Assembly (NCBI GenBank): GCA_964511945.1
Contig: CAZEHO010000004.1
Location: 62,001-126,000 of the forward strand
DNA: 64,000 nucleotides
From: CAZEHO01 sp964511945
GTDB lineage: Bacteria; Actinomycetota; Acidimicrobiia; Spongiisociales; UBA11373
Direction of reading: 5' to 3'
Shown: positions 59,546-64,000 of the stretch, one piece after another
Layout of the letters: every line of letters starts with the position of its first letter
How positions within the stretch are numbered: position 1 is the stretch's first letter
Position numbers and translations under genes: made by a program
Notes under the pieces: model-generated
The model's input: only the letters and a program-made list of their open reading frames with translations
Told to the model about the DNA's origin: nothing
Database searches by the model: none

Positions 59546-60260
59546 GACGTGACTTCCCGGTCTTGGTACCGGTCAGGAGCTTGTTCCGGGTCTCCCGCCG
59601 GGCGATCGCCGGCAGGTCGTCCCAGTGGTCGTCGAGGAACGCAGCGATGGTGTCGCGGGAGTGGCGGAGGTGCTCCCGGAGTACCCATGAGATCGCTTTT
59701 GGAATCGATGCTTCCTTGTCGTCACACAACGCAAGAACGATCTGGGAGGTCTGCGGCCACCAGCGGTCGGAGTCTTCGAGCCTTCCGAACCACACGCATA
59801 CGACCAGCGCCAGCCGACGCAGGAATGGATTGCGCCGGGTGATGAGGCGTTCGATCGCCGGGAGTCGTCCCTGCGGATCGGAGACCGCCCAGGGACCGAT
59901 GACCCTGCCGCCGAAGTTGTCGGTGGTCTCCCAGCTATCGAGCAGCGTTCCCCACCGGTCGATCCGGCGCACACCAAACAGCTCCGTAGCGTCGGGTCGG
60001 TGCTGGAGCAGGAAAGTGGCGGTGACCATTTCCTCACGAATCGCCCGCAGCCACAGCTCGTCGGCAAGAGCAAGGACCTCACGCGGGGTGGCGTCGGAAT
60101 GCTCACGCAACCAGCGTTTGGCCACCCGCTCCAGATCGCGCAAACCGACGCCGTAGAAAGGGAGCTCGGTGAAGACGGCGGCGGGCACCGGATCGAGCGG
60201 GATATCGGAGATCCTGCGCAGCTCCGCGGTGATGCGGTCGCCGTCGGCCTTCGCAGTCAT
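59538..60260 (-). CDS. AlkD-like DNA alkylation repair / HEAT-repeat protein
   Basis: 240 residues, all helical: FYGVGLRDLERVAKRWLREH, LWLRAIREEMVTATFLLQHR, DNFGGRVIGPWAVSD and RNPFLRRLALVVCVW match the AlkD-type HEAT array, which removes bulky alkylated bases. ATG 60260 overlaps the stop of the small upstream gene (ATGA). Coupled genes before and after suggest one operon. Confidence 0.85.
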   Translation of the reverse strand: MTAKADGDRITAELRRISDIPLDPVPAAVFTELPFYGVGLRDLERVAKRWLREHSDATPREVLALADELWLRAIREEMVTATFLLQHRPDATELFGVRRIDRWGTLLDSWETTDNFGGRVIGPWAVSDPQGRLPAIERLITRRNPFLRRLALVVCVWFGRLEDSDRWWPQTSQIVLALCDDKEASIPKAISWVLREHLRHSRDTIAAFLDDHWDDLPAIARRETRNKLLTGTKTGKSRRG

Positions 60261-60493
60261 GGCTGTTCGACCTCGAGTTGGATGAAGATCTGCTCGGCGA
60301 CCACACCAGCCGCAAACGCCGTCACCAGCCCCAGGATGCCGAGTCGCGATGTTCTCCGCGGCATCTCGGGATCAGCCGGCGGGGAAGACACTGCCCTGAA
60401 GGACGCCCCACGGTCCGGGTAGTACTGCACCCCGGCCCGAATCCGGGCACCACACCCCGTACAGAATGAACCCCGGGTCACACCTGCTCCCAT
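60257..60493 (-). CDS. Small zinc-ribbon/membrane protein
   Basis: 78 residues. A CTGCG knuckle near residues 11-15 pairs with no clear second CxxC; a membrane helix follows (RLGILGLVTAFAAGVVAEQI). ATG 60493. Translationally coupled to the AlkD-like gene. Function unknown. Confidence 0.6.
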   Translation of the reverse strand: MGAGVTRGSFCTGCGARIRAGVQYYPDRGASFRAVSSPPADPEMPRRTSRLGILGLVTAFAAGVVAEQIFIQLEVEQP

Positions 60494-60593
60494 TCGATGT
60501 CACCCCATCCTCGCCACACGACTGCAAACCACACCAGGGTCGAACGGCTCTGAACCGCTCAGGGATCGCCGCATCGCGACCGATGGATGACCT

Positions 60594-60737
60594 GTGCTGA
60601 ACTGTTGGACATGCGGCGGTGCCGTGGTGTTTTCGGATCTGGGCTGGGTGCACTCCGAGCCCGATCGAGTGTGCATGCAGCTGATCGTTGCGTGGCCCCC
60701 ACCCGTGCTCACCGCCGACGAGGACGAACTCCGCTAG
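60594..60737 (+). CDS. Possible 47-residue small protein
   Basis: GTG 60594 opens a frame reading LNCWTCGGAVVFSDLGWVHS, DRVCMQLIVAWPPPVLTADE to TAG 60735. It has a CxxC and protein-like composition, but only a weak GGATG upstream. Its stop overlaps the convergent GNAT gene. Otherwise 60494-60733 shows nothing. Confidence 0.3.
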   Translation: MLNCWTCGGAVVFSDLGWVHSEPDRVCMQLIVAWPPPVLTADEDELR

Positions 60738-61273
60738 ACCGCGGGCACCTTTCTCACCGTCGTTCCGACGGGCTCGAACCCCGCCCACTGGAAGAGCAGG
60801 AGTGAGCGCGGGTCGTGCCGATCGGTGGTCTCGGCAATCACCACCTCGGGATCCTCGTCCCAGGCCGCTTCGACCGCGGCCGCCAACAGATACCGGCCGA
60901 GGCCGCGCCCGGTGAACTCCGGAACGAGGCCGACCCGGGCCAGTTCGATGACCCCCGCTTCGCGCCGATCCAATTCGAAGAAGCCGGCCGGGACACCCCC
61001 GATCGAGAGCACGGTGACCGTTACCTGGCCGTCTGCGAACAGCTCACCGATCTCCTCGTCGCTCAAGGCCCGCCGCTCCGGCCACATGCGGCCCCGGCCG
61101 ACCTGCTCGAGCAGATAGCGGTAGAACGACACGGTCGGCTCCCGCAGCTGGATCATCATTCCAGTCTCGAATGGGCGGAGCACCTGGAGTGGCGGCCGGT
61201 GCCGCGACTCAAGCCGGGTCACCGTGAGTTCCGAGATGCCTCTCTGGTGCCGCCGCGGTGGAGCCGGACTCAT
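60734..61273 (-). CDS. GNAT-family N-acetyltransferase
   Basis: 179 residues: SFYRYLLEQVGRG, PAGFFELDRREAGVIELARV, GLVPEFTGRGLGRYLLAAAV (acetyl-CoA loop) and AETTDRHDPRSLLLFQWAGF. Substrate unknown. ATG 61273 overlaps the stop of the gene upstream (ATGA). Confidence 0.9.
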   Translation of the reverse strand: MSPAPPRRHQRGISELTVTRLESRHRPPLQVLRPFETGMMIQLREPTVSFYRYLLEQVGRGRMWPERRALSDEEIGELFADGQVTVTVLSIGGVPAGFFELDRREAGVIELARVGLVPEFTGRGLGRYLLAAAVEAAWDEDPEVVIAETTDRHDPRSLLLFQWAGFEPVGTTVRKVPAV

Positions 61274-62217
61274 GAGCCCGCCCCGACGGAGACGGTGATC
61301 ACGAGCGGCCGATGGGCAGAACCGAGCGCCGGACCGGTCCGGCGATCAACGGTTGCCAGATCCAGCGTGTGCAGCGCGTTATCGATGGTGATCATGAGCG
61401 GCCCCCAGCCGTCGGGCCAGGTGGGCTGGAGTCCCCATCCCTTGAGCGAGTCCGTGAGTTGACCCCGCCAACGGAGTGATCGACTGGCCGCCGACCAGGG
61501 CGTTGCGTTGAAGTCTCCCACGACGAGCACCGGTGTGCTGCGGCCGGCGACCCAATCGCCTGCATCGCTGAGCAGTTGGTTTCGAGCCGAAGCGCGGGCA
61601 CCGGTGGTCGGCGAGACAGGATGCAGGCCGAGCAGCGTCACCCGCCGTTCGTCGAGTGTCACAACCACTGCCGCCGCTTCGCCGACATCGAATGGGGTCT
61701 CGACGATGACCGGCACCAGGTCGGCCCGGGCCAGCACGGTGATCCCGGACAGGCGCTGCGGCGGAACCACGACGACCATCCGGTACGGCAGTTCGGCGAA
61801 ACGGGCCGAATCCTCCCACTCGAAGCTGCTCTCGAAGAGGAACACGACATCGGGATTCTCCTCGGCGAGCCACTCCATCACGTTGCCCCGCCACGGGTTG
61901 CTGATGCCGACGTTGAACGACACGACCTCGAGCGGTTCACCATCGCCCGGTTCCGGCCCCGACCCCCACAGGTAGGGACCGACAAGTGAAAGATTGACGA
62001 CCGCTGCAGTCAGAAACACGACCCCGGCCACCCGCCGGCGCAGCAACCCGGCGGCCACAGCCAGTGTCATGAGCAACAGCAGGTACTGGGGTCGGAAGTT
62101 GGCCGCCAGGTCGAGCGGCCACCACCACGATCCGACCAGGCCCCCGATGGTGGCCGCGCTGAGGAGCCCGCCGAGGAAGACGACGAGGTCGCCGGGTAGG
62201 CGCCGCAGGTTCAGCAC
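61270..62217 (-). CDS. Membrane-anchored endonuclease/exonuclease/phosphatase-family protein
   Basis: 315 residues. Three membrane helices (about 10-85) precede an EEP domain: PLEVVSFNVGISNPWRG, NPDVVFLFESSFEWEDSARF, GLHPVSPTTGARASARNQ, VVGDFNATPWSAASRSL and GSAHRPLVITV. Conserved Asn, Glu, Asp-Phe-Asn and His residues are all visible. Probably a phosphodiesterase or nuclease outside the membrane. GTG 62217 start. Translationally coupled to the GNAT gene. Confidence 0.85.
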   Translation of the reverse strand: MLNLRRLPGDLVVFLGGLLSAATIGGLVGSWWWPLDLAANFRPQYLLLLMTLAVAAGLLRRRVAGVVFLTAAVVNLSLVGPYLWGSGPEPGDGEPLEVVSFNVGISNPWRGNVMEWLAEENPDVVFLFESSFEWEDSARFAELPYRMVVVVPPQRLSGITVLARADLVPVIVETPFDVGEAAAVVVTLDERRVTLLGLHPVSPTTGARASARNQLLSDAGDWVAGRSTPVLVVGDFNATPWSAASRSLRWRGQLTDSLKGWGLQPTWPDGWGPLMITIDNALHTLDLATVDRRTGPALGSAHRPLVITVSVGAGS

Positions 62218-62252
62218 CCGAGTTCTCGCATGACCGACCCTTCAGATACCAG

Positions 62253-62278
62253 GGTGGGGTCCCTCTCGGGACCCCACC
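62253..62278 (-). terminator. Strong hairpin after the acyl-CoA dehydrogenase gene
   Basis: GGTGGGGTCCC and GGGACCCCACC make an 11-base perfect stem with a TCTC loop, 43 bases past the stop of the gene at 62321. No T-run follows. It also lies 36 bases ahead of the EEP gene, so it separates the two. Confidence 0.75.
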
Positions 62279-62320
62279 ACAAGGTACTCGCTCGGTCTGA
62301 CGATTCTGAGAAGGGTCGTT

Positions 62321-64000
62321 CTAGAACGCCTCGTCGGGCATCTCCATCAGTTCGCCCTGCTCACCTTCCGCCACCATCCGGCGCGCCGCGGTCTTCGGCA
62401 ACACGTTGGCGGCGAACCAGTGGGCCGACGCGACCTTGCCGGTCAGGTAATCCTGCTCGGCACCTGATGCTTCATCGAGCATCCCGTGGGCGATCTCAGC
62501 GTGCTTGATCAGCAGCCAGCCCATCGCAACCTCGGACAGGCTCTCGAGCAGGTTGTTGGTGTGCAGTCCGACCCGGTACACCAGCCCGGGTTCACCCATG
62601 GCACCCATCAGGTTGCCGACCATCACTCCGAGCTGCCCCTGGACATCCTCCATGGCCTTGCCGAGGAGTTCCCGCTCGGTGCCGAACGGATCGCCGCCAC
62701 CGCCACCCTTCACGGTTTCGGTGATCTCGGCGGCCAGCGCCATCAGGGTCTCGCCACGATCGCGGGCAATCTGGCGGAACATGAGGTCGAGTGCCTGAAT
62801 CCCGGTCGTGCCCTCGTAGAGGGAGTCGATCTTGATGTCACGGATGTACTGCTCGGCCGGGTAGTCCTTGGTGAACCCGGAACCACCGAGCACCTGCAGG
62901 GACTGGCCGAGCAGGACGTACGCCTTCTCCGAGCAGTAGCCCTTCACCAGCGGCAGCAGCAGGTTTGCCCGCCTCTCGAACCGCTCGTCCTCGGGATGCA
63001 TGGCCGCCTGATCCATGATGGAGGCGGTGTAGTAGAGCAGTGCCCGCATGCCCTCGACATGCGCCTTCTGCTCCATGAGCATCCGCCGCACATCGGCATG
63101 CCTGATGATCTCCACGCGGGGTGCTTCGGGGTCCCGTGCGTTCACCAGATCGGGGCCCTGCACCCGCTCCTTGGCGTAGTCGAGGGCGTTGAGGTAGGCG
63201 GTCGACAGCGTGGCCATCGACTTGGCGCCGATGCCCATCCGGGCTTCCTCGATCACCAGGAACATCTGCTTGATGCCCTCATGGACGTTGCCGACCAGGT
63301 AGCCGACCGCCGGCTTGCTCAAGCCGAACGTGAGCTCGCAGGTCGATGACGCCTTGATGCCCATCTTGTCTTCGAGATTGGTGACGTCGACGCCGTTGCG
63401 CTCACCAATCGAGCCGTCCTCATTCAGCAGATATTTGGGCACGATGAACATCGACAGTCCCTTGGTGCCCGGGCCGGCACCTTCGGGCCTGGCCAGCACC
63501 AGATGGACGATGTTGTCGAAGTAGTCGTTATCACCGCTCGTGATGAAGCGCTTGACGCCCTCGAGGTGATACACCTCGTCTTCGACGTGGAACGCCTTGG
63601 TGAGCCCGGCCCCGACGTCGGAACCGGCGTCCGCCTCGGTGAGCACCATCGTGGCGCCCCAGCGGTTGTCGACGACCCCCTTGGCCCACGTCTCGACCTG
63701 TTCTTCGGTGCCGGTCATCCGAAGCACCTCGGCCATCAAGGCACCGGAGACGTAGAAGTACGCCGACGGGTTGGCCCCGTAGAGCAGCTCCTGGGCGGCC
63801 CAGCGGATCGTGGGAGGTGCGCCAACACCCCCGAGGTCGGGGGACAGGAGGAAGGAGCCCCATCCGCCCTCGTAGAACGCGTCGAGGCTCTCCTTGAGAG
63901 CCTCGGGCAGGACCACCTCGCCGTCGACGAGCTGGGCACCGATGCGGTCGCCTTCGACGAACGAGGCTGCGAAATCCTCGCGCGACAGTCTGTCGATCTC
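62321..64000 (-). CDS. Acyl-CoA dehydrogenase, N-terminus cut by window edge
   Basis: About 559 residues visible, open to base 64000. Catalyses the first step of fatty-acid beta-oxidation with FAD. Signatures: TMVLTEADAGSDVGAGLTKA, FITSGDND, DKMGIKASSTCELTFG, EEARMGIGAKSMA, and the C-terminal QSLQVLGGSGFTKDYPAEQY with RDIKIDSLYEGTTGIQALDL (catalytic Glu region). A C-terminal extra helical domain of FadE5/AidB-like type follows. Its first residues are off the window. Electrons would pass to ETF and the EtfD-like protein at 28709. Confidence 0.95.
   Translation of the reverse strand, partial: EIDRLSREDFAASFVEGDRIGAQLVDGEVVLPEALKESLDAFYEGGWGSFLLSPDLGGVGAPPTIRWAAQELLYGANPSAYFYVSGALMAEVLRMTGTEEQVETWAKGVVDNRWGATMVLTEADAGSDVGAGLTKAFHVEDEVYHLEGVKRFITSGDNDYFDNIVHLVLARPEGAGPGTKGLSMFIVPKYLLNEDGSIGERNGVDVTNLEDKMGIKASSTCELTFGLSKPAVGYLVGNVHEGIKQMFLVIEEARMGIGAKSMATLSTAYLNALDYAKERVQGPDLVNARDPEAPRVEIIRHADVRRMLMEQKAHVEGMRALLYYTASIMDQAAMHPEDERFERRANLLLPLVKGYCSEKAYVLLGQSLQVLGGSGFTKDYPAEQYIRDIKIDSLYEGTTGIQALDLMFRQIARDRGETLMALAAEITETVKGGGGGDPFGTERELLGKAMEDVQGQLGVMVGNLMGAMGEPGLVYRVGLHTNNLLESLSEVAMGWLLIKHAEIAHGMLDEASGAEQDYLTGKVASAHWFAANVLPKTAARRMVAEGEQGELMEMPDEAF

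Overview
The window is high-GC DNA that reads as a chromosome segment of an actinomycetote. The markers are a fused E2o-E1o 2-oxoglutarate enzyme (Kgd type), a ClpS-DUF2017 pair, DUF3039 and DUF3105 proteins, a 13E12-type HNH protein, an EtfD-like membrane Fe-S protein and GTG/TTG starts with many ATGA/GTGA overlaps. The exact lineage cannot be read from this alone. A deep branch such as Acidimicrobiia is plausible, but that is inference. I found no rRNA, tRNA, CRISPR array or phage. Coding density is high, apart from a few patches of decayed genes.

Layout. 1-2.9 kb: a cut histidine kinase, a baeRF-type release-factor-like protein and a membrane protein on the minus strand. 3-7.1 kb: an SMP-30-like propeller, two decaying genes, an HTH-clpS-DUF2017 operon and a DUF3105 protein. 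7.3-8.8 kb: a membrane diguanylate cyclase. 8.9-14.8 kb: a compact Tad/Flp pilus operon (SAF/CpaB-like, CpaE-like, TadA, TadB, TadC, Flp pilin and three TadE/TadG-like proteins), nearly all joined by start-stop overlaps. 14.9-19.8 kb: a LacI regulator with an evident operator, an antiporter plus TrkA-UspA regulator pair, a DUF547 protein and a DUF3039 protein. 19.8-22.8 kb: gene remnants, a rhodanese lipoprotein and a DNA methyltransferase. 22.9-31 kb: kgd, a YdcF-like protein, rsgA behind a possible leader peptide, and an EtfD-like protein. 31-39.6 kb: an HNH protein, a broken EamA transporter, a methyltransferase, a VOC protein, a PspA-TPM stress pair, proC with proline dehydrogenase, and an FAD oxidase broken by one base. 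39.6-41.5 kb: gene-poor DNA with remnants, a small lipoprotein, a direct repeat and a MITE-like element. 41.5-48 kb: RecQ, a TetR-controlled ABC exporter, a phosphotransferase and a pyrophosphatase. 48-51.3 kb: an ECF sigma factor coupled to a large transmembrane propeller protein. 51.4-55.3 kb: a CNNM/CorC-like protein, a VOC protein and a second TetR/ABC exporter. 55.4-58.2 kb: a P-loop kinase coupled to a GH13-like glycosidase. 58.2-64 kb: a second MITE-like element, a patatin, an AlkD-like protein, small proteins, a GNAT, an EEP-family protein and a partial acyl-CoA dehydrogenase.

How the genes fit together. The EtfD-like protein and the acyl-CoA dehydrogenase suggest fatty-acid oxidation feeding the respiratory chain, and Kgd supplies the 2-oxoglutarate step. 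ProC and proline dehydrogenase sit together for proline turnover. PspA-TPM and the sigma-propeller pair look like envelope sensing and stress functions. The Tad locus is for a thin adhesive pilus, but prepilin peptidase is not in the window.

The most unusual items are: (i) a pair of homologous ~165-170 bp terminal-inverted-repeat elements bounded by CTAG, at 40.8 and 58.2 kb, with a possible diverged third copy at 14.8 kb; (ii) the sigma/propeller pair; (iii) the kinase/GH13 pair; (iv) the rsgA leader with a small ORF and competing hairpins; (v) a perfect DnaA box between an orphan methyltransferase and kgd. Several genes carry single-base lesions. These could be true pseudogenes or assembly errors, and reads would decide.
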